Positions 27,156-36,700 of a stretch of DNA of 64,000 nucleotides are shown piece by piece; within the stretch, counting starts at the first letter, position 1; every line of letters starts with the position of its first letter. The stretch comes from CAWBLP01 sp963789495 (GTDB taxonomy: Bacteria > Pseudomonadota > Alphaproteobacteria > Acetobacterales > Acetobacteraceae). The position numbers and the translations under genes are program-made. The notes beneath the pieces were generated by a model. It did not search any database, was not told the origin of the DNA, and was given only the letters and a program-made list of their open reading frames with translations. The stretch lies in contig CAWBLP010000022.1 of NCBI GenBank assembly GCA_963789495.1, forward strand, positions 1 through 64,000. The letters are read 5' to 3'.

Positions 27156-28782
27156 CTAGCCCGCATAATTCATGAAGCCGTCAGCGATGGTCCAACGTCG
27201 CCACGCATCGCAGCCTGAACTCGTTGGATCATACCTCCCATTCCGGGCCTCTATGGAGGTCGGTTGGGCAGCCTCGGGGGCGGCGTTAGCGGTTGATCGA
27301 AGCGGGGCGAGGTCAGGGGCGTCCGCCCCGGCGGTCAAACAACCAGCCGGGACAGACGCGACAGCGCCAAGGCGAAGATCGCCTGGTTCGGCGTGGCTTT
27401 CGGCAGATGCAGTCGCACCTGGCGCGTCAGCACCTCGACGCGCGTCGCGATCTTGATCAGCCGCAGCCGCAGCGTGTCGAACTGCGCGACCCGCCACCAG
27501 GACCGCCGCGGCATCAGCGAGCGCAGGCTCCACATCATCCAATACGCGCCGACGTGCAGAAACAGTCGCATCTGGTTGGCGCTCGCCCGGCAACACGACG
27601 TGCGATCCGCCGCCAGATGTGTCTTCCACGCCTTGATATGATTTTCCGCCTGCCCGCGTGCGCAGTAGACATCCTGGTAGAGCGTGCGAGCCGATCCGCC
27701 GGCCAGGTTGGTGGCAATGAAGCGTGTATCGACACCGTCCGGTCCAGCCTCGACGCGGGCGATGATACGCTCGACACGGTCCCAGCTTGCGGCGCCGTCG
27801 TAGAATTCCTTGAACCGGCGGAGCTTTTCGCCACTGGCGACGGCACGCCGTGCCGCCGTGCTCTGCTCCAGCACCGCGATATGCTTGCGCAACGTCGAAC
27901 TGGGCGCGACGCCGAGGATGAAGTCCAGCCGATTGGCGCGGCAGAAGCGCAGCACCTCCGGTGTGCAAAAGTGACTGTCGCCGCGCAGCACGATCTCGAC
28001 GCGCGGCCAGTGGGCGCGCAGCGCCGTGAGCAGGCGTCGCAACCACTTCACGATCTGCCGCCCGCTCGGCCGGCATGCCGGGCGCAGCACGGCTGCGATC
28101 ATGCGGCCGTCGCCGTCGAACACCACGATCGGCTGGAACCCGTATTCATCGTAATGCGCATTGAACAATCGGAGCTGCTGGCCGCCATGAACGGCATCGA
28201 AGGTGTCGTCGATGTCGAGCACGATGCGCCGCGGCACCCGGCGAAAACTCTGGCAATAATGGGCGACCATAGCCTGGCCGATGCGCAACAGGGCACGCGC
28301 ATCGGGCAGGTTCTCGGCACGCGAAATAGTGGGCTGCGAGCACAGATCGGCGTCTTCTGGCAGCCGTTCCATGGCTAGCTTGAACATCGGATCGTTGCGC
28401 AGCCTGTCAGCGTCGTTGCCGTCTTCGTAGCCGGCCGCGATCATCAGCATGCGAAAACGAATGATCTCGTCGAGGCCGTGCACAACCTTCCCCGGCGCAC
28501 GCGGATCGTCGATGCACGCGGCGAGGCGTTGCGCAATGCCGAGGCGGTTCTCGATTTCGCGAAGTGCGAATAAACCGCCATCGGAGCAAAGATGCGCGGT
28601 GTCAAACCGGGCGACGATCGGCTTGCCGCAGAGCGGTGACAGGCCGGGTAGCGTTGGGCTAATTTCGACGGTGGCGGGCATGGTGGTCCGTGATTCGGTT
28701 GGATTGGCTTTGACACCCAATTCCTACATCAAATCAGTGGCTTGCTCCATGCCCGCCAACCGTCGTGCATAATGCGGGCTAG
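27156..28782 (-). mobile_element. IS1380-family insertion sequence
   Basis: A ~1.63-kb element. The left end reads CTAGCCCGCATAATTCATGA from 27156, and the right end, reverse complemented from 28782, reads CTAGCCCGCATTATGCACGA, giving a ~20-base inverted repeat with three mismatches. The single transposase gene fills most of the element. I see no convincing short direct repeat at the borders (CATC left, CTCC right). It separates the GC-rich TylF/TPR block from the more AT-rich GT90-WcbI block. Confidence 0.85.
27335..28681 (-). CDS. IS1380-family transposase
   Basis: A 448-aa DDE transposase in one uninterrupted frame; ATG 28681 is chosen over an upstream in-frame TTG at 28720. Family-typical segments: FDTAHLCSDGGLFALREIEN near the N-terminus, GYEDGNDADRLRNDPMFKLA, IVLDIDDTFDAVHGGQQLRL (first catalytic Asp), VEIVLRGDSHFCTPEVLRFC (second Asp) and the C-terminal YCARGQAENHIKAWKTHLAA with the Glu. 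Length is normal for the family and no stops interrupt it, so the element may be mobile. Confidence 0.92.
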   Translation of the reverse strand: MPATVEISPTLPGLSPLCGKPIVARFDTAHLCSDGGLFALREIENRLGIAQRLAACIDDPRAPGKVVHGLDEIIRFRMLMIAAGYEDGNDADRLRNDPMFKLAMERLPEDADLCSQPTISRAENLPDARALLRIGQAMVAHYCQSFRRVPRRIVLDIDDTFDAVHGGQQLRLFNAHYDEYGFQPIVVFDGDGRMIAAVLRPACRPSGRQIVKWLRRLLTALRAHWPRVEIVLRGDSHFCTPEVLRFCRANRLDFILGVAPSSTLRKHIAVLEQSTAARRAVASGEKLRRFKEFYDGAASWDRVERIIARVEAGPDGVDTRFIATNLAGGSARTLYQDVYCARGQAENHIKAWKTHLAADRTSCCRASANQMRLFLHVGAYWMMWSLRSLMPRRSWWRVAQFDTLRLRLIKIATRVEVLTRQVRLHLPKATPNQAIFALALSRLSRLVV

Positions 28783-28907
28783 CTCCGGGGAGGTCCAGCG
28801 GTGACCGTTTGCAAAATTTTGCTTGTCTCCCTCACCGCTGCGGAACACAACGTCGATGGCCGCACTCAGCCGGCCGCCTGGGTTGTGGTTCTTGGGAAAG
28901 TTGACGG

Positions 28908-30209
28908 ATGGGCAGCGATGTGGCGGGAACACCCGCAGACAACAGGGTGCGGCTTCCTGTGGTCTGGTCAGAGACCAGGAAGGAGGCGCTGTCTGATATT
29001 GCCGTTGGCCGCAGCCCCAGTCGGAACCCTATTCAACCTTTGCTTTCGGCGGCGCTTCTAAAATGCGTTGACGGCGATTTTGATGGCGCTGAATACGATA
29101 TACTCGAATTATTGGACAAACATAGGAGCTTGGGTAGACTGTCCGAGCAAGCATATGTAGGTCTTCTCCAGGCTCTATTCACTATTCAACGCTTTGACTT
29201 AGTATGTGAACTGTTGAGAGAGCGGCATTCTTTCCCTGGCCGCATGTCAATCGACGTTGAAGATGCCGGGCGGGCACCTGCATGTTTGCAATGGATCATG
29301 CTTTCCAGCGGTGAACAAAGATTTTCCTTCGATGCAAGCATCTATCGGGACGATCGAACAACGCATAAAATTCTTCACCTTCACTGGATACTTCCGCTCT
29401 TTGCGCATTACGGAATGCAGGCCGAGCGCGATACGGGAAGCGTGATCATCAATCAGTTCGATCTTGGCATCGTCCCAGGATTCGCCTTTTCTGACAGCAG
29501 GCCTGACTACTTTCTCTTGCCCGACCAGATTTTTGTTCCGACAAAAGGCTATGGTTATGCTCGAAAGGTGTTTCGGGAGAATGAGATAGCCTGGGGACAA
29601 CGGAGAGCCACTGCATTTTGGCGTGGCTCGACAACTGGCCCTAAGCCATCCCCAAACGATTGGCGGTCGTTGGCGCGAGTTAAATTGTGTCAATTGGCCC
29701 AGCGCAACCGCGATACCGGGTTGATCGATGCGCAATTGTCTAGTGTAATACAATTCAGTAGTCCTGACATCGAGCAGGAAATAAGACAAGCCGGCCTTCT
29801 GGGAGATTTTGTGCCGTGGCAGGCATGGGGACAGTATAGATACCATATTGACATTGATGGAAATTCTAGCCCTTTCTCGAATCTGTTTCAGCGACTTCTG
29901 ACTGGCGGCACTGTCTTAAAGGTCGAATCTGCGCGGGGGCTCCGGCAGTGGTATTATGATGACCTCGTTCCCTGGTCTAATTACATCCCGATCGCTCCGG
30001 ATTTCTCAGATCTTCTTGAGAAGATCCGCTGGCTGGAACGACATGATGATTTCGCTCGGAAGGTTGGCCAGGCGGGTCTAGCCCTGGCCGAGCGACTAAC
30101 CTACGACAGGGAACTTCAGCGTAGCGTCCCGACCATCTCGGCGGCGCTGCGATACTTTCGGGGTGATTATGGCATTATCACCCCGTTCGGTCGCAGCGAG
30201 TGCAAATAG
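28908..30209 (+). CDS. Glycosyltransferase family 90 (CAP10-like)
   Basis: A 433-aa protein. After a ~130-residue helical region, the GT90/CAP10 domain shows the family core ATAFWRGSTTGPKPSPNDWR followed by LARVKLCQLAQ, then YRYHIDIDGNSSPFSNLFQR and VESARGLRQWYYDDLVPWSN with the closing YIPI. These are the donor-binding and catalytic landmarks of enzymes that add xylose or glucose to glycans and LPS. Base composition is visibly more AT-rich than the genes left of 27 kb. The next gene begins directly after its stop, so the two are co-transcribed. The acceptor is unknown. Confidence 0.85.
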   Translation: MGSDVAGTPADNRVRLPVVWSETRKEALSDIAVGRSPSRNPIQPLLSAALLKCVDGDFDGAEYDILELLDKHRSLGRLSEQAYVGLLQALFTIQRFDLVCELLRERHSFPGRMSIDVEDAGRAPACLQWIMLSSGEQRFSFDASIYRDDRTTHKILHLHWILPLFAHYGMQAERDTGSVIINQFDLGIVPGFAFSDSRPDYFLLPDQIFVPTKGYGYARKVFRENEIAWGQRRATAFWRGSTTGPKPSPNDWRSLARVKLCQLAQRNRDTGLIDAQLSSVIQFSSPDIEQEIRQAGLLGDFVPWQAWGQYRYHIDIDGNSSPFSNLFQRLLTGGTVLKVESARGLRQWYYDDLVPWSNYIPIAPDFSDLLEKIRWLERHDDFARKVGQAGLALAERLTYDRELQRSVPTISAALRYFRGDYGIITPFGRSECK

Positions 30210-31289
30210 ATGGCTTTCTTGATGCCCTGGAAAGGCAAACAATATGGGCGCCGTGCTCTGCTGATGACTGCAATTGGATTTCTTATGGTGGCCTTGATGC
30301 ATGGAGCCAGCGCAAAGCCAGACTTTGAGGTTTGGTACGGCCCTGATGCAGAAACCCCAGACCTCACGGCAATGTTCACCGAACCTCAAGCGTGGGCGCA
30401 GGCCCGATCAAGGATCAGCGCATTTAAACTTGGTCCACAACAAATACAACGGCAGAACCGAAAGCACATAAATAGCGGGATTGACCTTAAGAACGCGGAT
30501 GCGTTTCGTTTGCTTCATTCTTGGGGCATTGGATTAGCGCTTGCCGCACCCGCACTTAAGGAATGGGATTGTATCGGAGATCGGGCACTCTCAGGAACAC
30601 TCGTATATCTGAAAAGAATACGAGAATACGGGGGACAGGTCCGTTCTCTGGCCTTGGACGAGCCGCTAGGCGCAGGGCTGTATTACTGCAAAAATAGCCT
30701 CGAGCAGACCGTGAGAAAGACTGCAAGATATTTTGAACGCATGCGCACTGCGGAACCGCATATCTTGATCGGCGATGTGGAGCCCTATCCGCACTTCAGC
30801 GTGTCCAAACTCATTCAATGGATCCATATGTTGTTAGAGGCCGGAGCGAGACCAGACTTCTTCCACCTTGACGTCAATGTCCGTGCTCTAAATGTTCGCC
30901 CTGATGTCGACGCGGCAACAGATATGCGAACGCTTAAGTCTTTTCTAGGTCGCCAAGGCATTCCTTTTGGAATTATAATCTGGAGTGGACAGAACCCAGA
31001 GAGCTCGGATCGAGACTACTATATGCACGCTCTTAGGTGGGCAAGGATCGTTCATTCTGCGATAGGAGCGCCGGATCATCTGATCATCCAAAGCTGGGTC
31101 ACTCGGGCCTCAAAGCGATGTTCCGAAACCGGACGAGAGTGCACGCAGACGGATCCGAAATGCGTTCAGCAGGATCCCATCTACTGCGGCACCAAAAGTG
31201 TGCCGCTCAACCTGCCGGACAACGATCCATCAAAGTTTACACAGACCCGCCTAGTTAACGAAGTCGTTAAGCTGTTTGAAGGGAGTTGA
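30210..31289 (+). CDS. Secreted protein of unknown function, glycosidase-like barrel suspected
   Basis: A 359-aa protein starting at the ATG directly after the GT90 stop. The N-terminus is a signal peptide (RRALLMTAIGFLMVALMHGA, cleavage after ASA). The mature part alternates strands and helices, with an acidic SLALDEPLGAGLYYC, ILIGDVEPYPHFS and FFHLDVNVRALNV series, as in TIM-barrel hydrolases where Glu/Asp sit at strand ends. The Cys-rich loop near the end (KRCSETGRECTQTDPKCVQQ) suggests disulfides. I cannot name a family. Position between a glycosyltransferase and an esterase suggests work on the same glycan. Confidence 0.7.
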   Translation: MAFLMPWKGKQYGRRALLMTAIGFLMVALMHGASAKPDFEVWYGPDAETPDLTAMFTEPQAWAQARSRISAFKLGPQQIQRQNRKHINSGIDLKNADAFRLLHSWGIGLALAAPALKEWDCIGDRALSGTLVYLKRIREYGGQVRSLALDEPLGAGLYYCKNSLEQTVRKTARYFERMRTAEPHILIGDVEPYPHFSVSKLIQWIHMLLEAGARPDFFHLDVNVRALNVRPDVDAATDMRTLKSFLGRQGIPFGIIIWSGQNPESSDRDYYMHALRWARIVHSAIGAPDHLIIQSWVTRASKRCSETGRECTQTDPKCVQQDPIYCGTKSVPLNLPDNDPSKFTQTRLVNEVVKLFEGS

Positions 31290-31371
31290 GGGTCTAGTCG
31301 ATGGCATTTCCTCCACCTACAAGTTCTTACCAGGCCTTCCGCAACCTTTCGGCATCGGAAAGCGCATCTTG

Positions 31372-32220
31372 ATGCTATCATTCTCGCACTTCCGCCGTGC
31401 CGCGCTAACCGTCCTGCTGATCAGCAACATGATCTGCTCTCCAAAATCTGCCTCAGCAGATGAGTTGCTGGATATACCGTACGGTTCGGCCTCCCTGCAG
31501 AAGCTAGATGTTTATCTGCCTAAGGAGCGTTCCGGATCTCATGTTGCTATCCTCCTGATCCATGGTGGTGGCTGGTCAAGTGGTGACAAACGGAGCTTCC
31601 AAGGCGTCGGTCGGATCGCAGCCAAGCGAGGGTTTGTGGCCGTTGCTGCCAATTATCGCCTCGCAACTGGTTCGGCTAAACACAGGTGGCCCGCGCAGCT
31701 GGACGATGCAGAGGCTGCCGTCGGCTGGATCAGGCAGCATGCGAGCGAATTAGATGTGAAGCCAGACAGGATTTGTGCACTTGGGGATTCCGCTGGGGGT
31801 CATTTAGCGGTCTTCCTCGCGGCAGTCGGCCAACTAGCCGGGGCCCAGATTGCCTGCGCCATCGACGAATTAGGACCCATCGATTTGACCACATCCGGCT
31901 TTAGACCGCCAACACCACGCCTATTCGGGCCATTGACGGGACCAGAACTTGGGGCAGCGGAAGTAGCAGCCTCTCCCATATTTCACATCGGACCGGGAAC
32001 AGCACCTATCTTGATAGTTCACGGTACAGACGATCGACTCGTTCCAGTCGAGCAGGCCCATCGATTGTACAATAAACTGAAGGCAGATGCTGTGACGACC
32101 CAGTTGGTCACTTATAGCGGAGGACACTCGAAGCGAAATATGACGCGTAGAGAATGGCTTCATCTTCTCGATACCGAATTCACCTTTATCCTCGAACAAA
32201 CCGCCCACCCAGCCGGTTAA
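31372..32220 (+). CDS. Secreted alpha/beta-hydrolase (esterase/lipase, BD-FAE type)
   Basis: A 282-aa protein; ATG 31372 is preferred because a signal peptide follows at once (FRRAALTVLLISNMICS, ending at ASA), although the frame opens at 31276. The oxyanion motif ILLIHGGGWSSGDKR, the nucleophile elbow ICALGDSAGGHLAV, the Asp in ILIVHGTDDRLVP and the His in YSGGHSKRN complete the triad of HGGGW-type esterases. It may remove or transfer acyl groups on an exported glycan. Its TAA overlaps by four bases the stop of the convergent GSCFA gene. Confidence 0.85.
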   Translation: MLSFSHFRRAALTVLLISNMICSPKSASADELLDIPYGSASLQKLDVYLPKERSGSHVAILLIHGGGWSSGDKRSFQGVGRIAAKRGFVAVAANYRLATGSAKHRWPAQLDDAEAAVGWIRQHASELDVKPDRICALGDSAGGHLAVFLAAVGQLAGAQIACAIDELGPIDLTTSGFRPPTPRLFGPLTGPELGAAEVAASPIFHIGPGTAPILIVHGTDDRLVPVEQAHRLYNKLKADAVTTQLVTYSGGHSKRNMTRREWLHLLDTEFTFILEQTAHPAG

Positions 32221-33317
32221 GATGCAGCTGGCACGGTCGTTCGAACCCCGCTAAATTGTAATGCGCGCTCAATTACCTCTTCGTCGCAGACCACATCTGC
32301 AAACTCTCCCATCTCTCTGCGCAGATTGGGAGGTGCCGCTGACGCGCCGGCGCCCGCTCTCGCGCGCGGTACAATAAAGTGTTCGCCAAAAACCCGCATG
32401 ACATGCTTTACACCAGTCTCCGTGACCTGCCGGAGGTCATCGGCATAATACCGGCCTGCAGCTGCGGGGGAGGTTATTATTTCGTAAGATGGAAAATAGG
32501 TCACTCGTGCGGGATAAAGCCGCTCCACCTCGTCACAGGCGACCCTCAATGCCGATTTGCTAAAAGTCGTTGAAGTCCAGACATGCCTACGTTCATATGT
32601 CGCAATCAATGGAACCGGCGATACAGTAAGCAGCAGTCTACAGCCTGGATTGATCCGACCGATCCGATCCACAAGACTACACAAATCTTGCCTCACCTCG
32701 GTTGCGGAGAAATTGACAAATTCATATCTGTCCTCAACAAACTCGCCGCCACTTACGCCTGGCGCCACCGGATAGACAGCCTGATCGACCCTCGACCGCC
32801 ATCCTTCCGTCAAGCCTAATGTGAAGACGATCCAATCCGCGTTGGAAAACACATCGCGTACCCGGGCGAGATGCTCGCTGCGAGCAAGTTCAACTTCCGC
32901 TGGCGACGTCAGAGGCGTAGGATCGATCTGGGGACGGAAAGCATCGACGAAGCCACCCTCTTTCGGCCACACTTGTTCGACAGGAACGAACAGACCAAAT
33001 GCTCGATCAAACAACTGCACAGCCTGCCGGACGGTGTATACATTCCCGTAGCGGGCTGAGAACGTTCCATAGTTCCGTTTGACCGATTCGGCCTCAGTCA
33101 TCTCCGGAGGCGCTAGCTCCGGTACATAGTAGTTCAACCCCTGTGCTTTGACATGCCTAGCAAGATGCTGTGCAAAACAACTCCCCAGAGTCGCGACTTT
33201 CTCATGCGGCTGTATACAGTGGCTTATAGTGCATGGGTCAAGTTGACCCGGCGCAGGCCAGCTTACCGCACGGGACCAGAAACAAAAGTCGGGGAGCCCC
33301 TTGTACGGGTTCGTCAT
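32217..33317 (-). CDS. GSCFA-domain protein
   Basis: A 366-aa protein with the name-giving GSCFA motif in KVATLGSCFAQHLARHVKAQ, a Ser-based site in the SGNH-like hydrolase fold. FTLGLTEGWRSR and LLLTVSPVPLIATYERRHVW are further family blocks. The start ATG at 33317 overlaps the WcbI-like stop (ATGA), which decides against the open frame from 33332. GSCFA proteins are found with polysaccharide genes and are thought to modify glycans by acylation or deacylation. The last ~50 residues are a linker plus short tail. Confidence 0.85.
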   Translation of the reverse strand: MTNPYKGLPDFCFWSRAVSWPAPGQLDPCTISHCIQPHEKVATLGSCFAQHLARHVKAQGLNYYVPELAPPEMTEAESVKRNYGTFSARYGNVYTVRQAVQLFDRAFGLFVPVEQVWPKEGGFVDAFRPQIDPTPLTSPAEVELARSEHLARVRDVFSNADWIVFTLGLTEGWRSRVDQAVYPVAPGVSGGEFVEDRYEFVNFSATEVRQDLCSLVDRIGRINPGCRLLLTVSPVPLIATYERRHVWTSTTFSKSALRVACDEVERLYPARVTYFPSYEIITSPAAAGRYYADDLRQVTETGVKHVMRVFGEHFIVPRARAGAGASAAPPNLRREMGEFADVVCDEEVIERALQFSGVRTTVPAAS

Positions 33318-34213
33318 AACCTCAGACTCCATGAGTTCAGGGTTTCATCTACATCTGCAAGCTGTTTGGGAGCAATATTCAAGTCCAGGTCGGGTGGCTC
33401 GACGCCTTGTTGTGAGTAACTCTCGTATGAAAACGCTATGAACGAGTTTAGGTCATAATAGGTATTGCTGTCTATCCGCCAAGTCTTGGAACTCGGAACC
33501 GACAACGCATCTCCAATCTCAGGGTATACCGGCCAATAAGCACCCTGTGCAAGACCATCAGCCAATACCGTGCTGTTCTGAAGGATTGATACGTCCTGCT
33601 CTAGCTTGAGTGCAACGGTCTTTGCTAGGGTAAACAGGAAATCGATGGCGGGATGCGCTGGGGTATGCATAAAGATGCCCGCTCGCTTAACTTTAAGAAA
33701 AAAAGTCGAAAAATCGAGCCCACAGGCGTCAAAGCTACGCCGCAATCTTTCAACGCCTGCGTCCCAAAGGTCAAGGTACCCCAAATCACAGAACACATCC
33801 CGGTTGAACAGGCGCCGGACCCTCTCAGGCGCCAGCCGCTTCTGATATGACCACGCAACAATCAGAGAGCTTTGGAAGGGCGCGACGGGCCGCCCAGTCT
33901 GTCGGGAGTAAGGTTGGATGCAATCTGGATGGAACGCCCGAAACTGGGTGTGAGGCAGGTCAACAGTCCGCTTTCCTTCCAACGCACGTGCGACTTCCGA
34001 ATGCCCGATCAGTGCTTGGTAACCTCGGTTTCTTACCCATATATCCGCGGACCTAAGATGTTCCAGCAGACGCTCGATGTCGCTGGAACCAGCAGCCGTT
34101 GGTTGCCGCATCGCGGTCAACAGGCTATTTGGAAATATTGCCTGCAGCCCCGCGGCAATTCCACCTGTCTGACAATTGCTTGAGACAAAAATCCGGGACT
34201 CCAAACGCCGCAC
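33314..34213 (-). CDS. WcbI-like polysaccharide biosynthesis putative acetyltransferase
   Basis: A 299-aa protein with the WcbI signature at the N-terminus: IFVSSNCQTGGIAAGLQAIF, the N-C-Q motif that builds the nucleotide/CoA site in the capsule protein WcbI. The next landmark, VARALEGKRTVDLPHTQFRA with FHPDCI, also fits. WcbI of Burkholderia is needed for capsule synthesis. It is coupled by an ATGA overlap to the GSCFA gene. The GTG/ATG start at 34213 has no clear ribosome site. Composition is AT-rich relative to the flanks. Confidence 0.78.
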   Translation of the reverse strand: MRRLESRIFVSSNCQTGGIAAGLQAIFPNSLLTAMRQPTAAGSSDIERLLEHLRSADIWVRNRGYQALIGHSEVARALEGKRTVDLPHTQFRAFHPDCIQPYSRQTGRPVAPFQSSLIVAWSYQKRLAPERVRRLFNRDVFCDLGYLDLWDAGVERLRRSFDACGLDFSTFFLKVKRAGIFMHTPAHPAIDFLFTLAKTVALKLEQDVSILQNSTVLADGLAQGAYWPVYPEIGDALSVPSSKTWRIDSNTYYDLNSFIAFSYESYSQQGVEPPDLDLNIAPKQLADVDETLNSWSLRL

Positions 34214-34557
34214 TCCCTATTCTATAATCGGCCGATCGTTTGGAGATCGAGACACCCCTTTGTGAAAACCCCGCTAGCACTGAGACTCTCAGTGACCCTC
34301 TCGACCGCCCTGGCACTCACATAGGTTACTGTGCCTCATTGGATCGCGCGACGCAACCATAACCGACACCGCTTCGGCACTCCATCGCCCTGCGGTCTGG
34401 CGGTAAAGCGTCGCGGCGGTCCGGCGGATGCGTCGGACGACATCGTTTTGTTGACGCCTTGTGCAATACCTCGATGTTAGCATCGAGTGCCGCAAAAGGC
34501 TCTGTCCCTCGCCGCGATCTACGCCGTCACGTACGGAGGATTGACGTCGGCTGGCAG
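34214..34557. other. Intergenic stretch, no supported gene
   Basis: About 340 bases between the WcbI-like gene and the sulfotransferase. An open frame on the minus strand (to 34289) has no motif and reads partly across the end of the sulfotransferase. Part of it (TLYRQTAGRWSAEAVSV) could be a transposase or regulator fragment but is too short to name. The promoter of the minus-strand WcbI-GSCFA pair probably lies here. Confidence 0.4.
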
Positions 34558-35575
34558 TTAGGCAGGAATTTTGCCCTCGGCGAGGACGTGCCGATAAAGA
34601 TCCCAAAGAACCTCATGGGTACCAGGGCGGCTCAAATAGTTGCTGTCGACATACTCCACAGTGACATCACCGGGTGCGAACAGTGTTTCGTCCGTCTGAC
34701 CGTTCACTAGCAACGAGCCGAACTTTCTTCCTGCCTTGATGTGGCTACCATGCAGTGCTGCGGTATGATCAGTAAGCCTCAGCGTCGCAAGATCGCGCTC
34801 CATGGCGGAACGTAACAGGCTTAAGTCAGGTTGCTTCATCCAAAGCGATCGGACGTAGCCGATGCGCAGTGAAGCATCAGCCGAACCCCCATCCAGATGG
34901 CACATTCCGTTGAGCATCCTGATCATTTCTGCATCTACTGGACCAAATCGTGTATTTGGACGTTGCTTTAACTGAACCTCGGGAGGATCACACTTCAGAA
35001 TTCTCGCGGCAAAAATGGTGAAAAAGGTCCTCCTCACCATCCTGTAAGTTGCTGTAGGATACTAGTTTTACATGATCAGTGCCAAAAGCCGTGACGAACC
35101 GCGCTATCTTATCATGTATGTTTAGCACCGAGGACTTTCCCGGCCATGAAGTATGTCGGTATAGAAACAGTGGTAACGTCGCGCGGTTTCCGTGCCTTAG
35201 TTCTTCTTGCCAGCATGATGGCAGCAGTTCGGAGAATTGTCGCACGTAAAATACAATATCGATCCTGGCATCGCCAATTAGATGGCGAAGCAGGTTTATC
35301 TGCTCCACGTTTAGGAGCGACAACCCCTCCGCAGATAGGAGAACGATCTCAGTCTCTGTTTGGCGCAAGCGTGCAAATTCATCACCGAGACTCGAGTCAT
35401 TAGACGCCAGTTGCGTCTGCAGTGCAGCATGCCCCCCCTGCTCCCTCCACTGCCATTGCTTCGGATAATGGATGCCGTGGGCGGCAAGAACTTCGCGCGA
35501 TGCCGTGAAGCACGCCTGCAAGTATGTTGTGCCAGTCTTATGAGGCCCAACGTGGATTATGAAGCGCAAGCTCAT
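34558..35575 (-). pseudogene. Sulfotransferase-like protein, one frame break
   Basis: The first 195 codons (35575 to 34988) encode a P-loop sulfotransferase-like domain: FIIHVGPHKTGTTYLQACF is the 5'-phosphosulfate loop, and IDIVFYVRQFSELLPSCWQE is the 3'-phosphate strand-helix. Near 35020 the frame shifts by one next to T-runs (CTTTTTCACCATTTTTG on the minus strand). The rest continues in the other frame (FAARILKCDPPEVQLKQRPN to YVDSNYLSRPGTHEVLWDLY), ending at 34558. Joined length ~338 aa. It is the third sulfotransferase of the island and differs from the other two in lacking the N-terminal module. Confidence 0.72.
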
Positions 35576-35771
35576 TTGAGACCGTAACTTTCGTTAGCTG
35601 CCATATCGCTACCAGTCGAATATGGTATCATATGATGGGCGTTCTACACGACTCTGTCTTTCGGCGCCGGCGTCGCGTCACCGGATTGCCTTTGCTTGCC
35701 ACCCAGCCTCGTGCCGAGATTCCGATAGCTTGGCAGAATCAGCACACGGAAGCTATGCGGACTCTCAGCTA

Positions 35772-35965
35772 TCCCCTCATTTTTTCTCTCGTGATTCCAA
35801 CACAGTAAGCTGGGGCACCAAGTCGTCCGGACACCGGCATCGGAAAGTTGGGCCGGCGGACCGGGTCACGCACAGAGTCACGTAGCTCAGCCAGGAAATA
35901 AAGCAGCTTCCGGGAGAGTCGCGGCCTGCCTAGACATAGTAATGCGGGAGTCAAAAATGAGGGGA
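35772..35965. repeat. MITE-like inverted-repeat element
   Basis: A 194-base stretch bounded by a perfect 13-base inverted repeat, TCCCCTCATTTTT at 35772-35784 and AAAAATGAGGGGA at 35953-35965, with further partial pairing inward. It contains no gene beyond a 61-codon minus-strand frame without motifs. The size, the clear ends and the location in a gene-free 420-base gap (35576-35994) suit a miniature non-autonomous element. No matching full-length element is present in the window. Confidence 0.45.
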
Positions 35966-35994
35966 GTTATGAGATGCGGACTACCACTTCCCGC

Positions 35995-36639
35995 CTATCT
36001 GCGCTCGATGCTGGTGAACTTGAACAGCATGTCTACAGTCCAGTCTGCATCATGAGATGTTCGCTCGAATGCGCAGGTCGTTGCTTGTTCCGAAAATGCA
36101 CCAGAAAATCGAACGGCGTCGCCAGACTTCAGATCAGAAGATTGGGCGAACACGGAGGTGCCCTTGTCAATCAGAACGGCATCATTTGCGGGCATGTAAC
36201 TTGTACGAAATTGGCTGTATCGCCCAATTCGCACTACGATGGCCACACTATCGCCTACCCGATATATAGTGGATACGGTACCGTACCAGTCAGTGACGGA
36301 GCCCGCTAACTTCTGCAGCGCCCGCGTCGATACATGGCACTCCTGAGGCCCTCGAGTTGTACTCGCTCGCCAAACTTGCATCGCTTCCTCAGAGCGTGAA
36401 ACGAAGGTCAACTCCGCCTGTGGCCGCGCAGGGACACTGTAAAGCCAAAACAAATAACCGACCCCGCCCTGAACATAGAAATACCCAAACGCTCCCACGG
36501 CACATAACAGGACTGCCAGGACAAATCGTCCCAATCGTGTAAGGCCTGAGACTTTACTGATCAGTCCGGTGGAAACTGAACCTATAAGCAGCAATGTGAT
36601 CAGTACGACCAGGATCGCTGCGATTAATATTCTACCCAT
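35995..36639 (-). CDS. Membrane-anchored protein of unknown function
   Basis: A 214-aa protein. Two N-terminal membrane helices (ILIAAILVVLITLLLIGSV and FVLAVLLCAVGAFGYFYV) are followed by a soluble ~140-residue domain with a beta-rich pattern (YGTVSTIYRVGDSVAIVVRI, VLIDKGTSVFAQSSDLKSGD, AVRFSGAF). That would place the domain outside the inner membrane. I do not recognise the family. It is the last AT-rich gene of the island, on the same strand as the sulfotransferase. Confidence 0.62.
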   Translation of the reverse strand: MGRILIAAILVVLITLLLIGSVSTGLISKVSGLTRLGRFVLAVLLCAVGAFGYFYVQGGVGYLFWLYSVPARPQAELTFVSRSEEAMQVWRASTTRGPQECHVSTRALQKLAGSVTDWYGTVSTIYRVGDSVAIVVRIGRYSQFRTSYMPANDAVLIDKGTSVFAQSSDLKSGDAVRFSGAFSEQATTCAFERTSHDADWTVDMLFKFTSIERR

Positions 36640-36700
36640 ATCATCTGCCTGAAATGGATCGGACCAACGTCAACGCCCGAAGGCCTCTCCAGACCTACCC

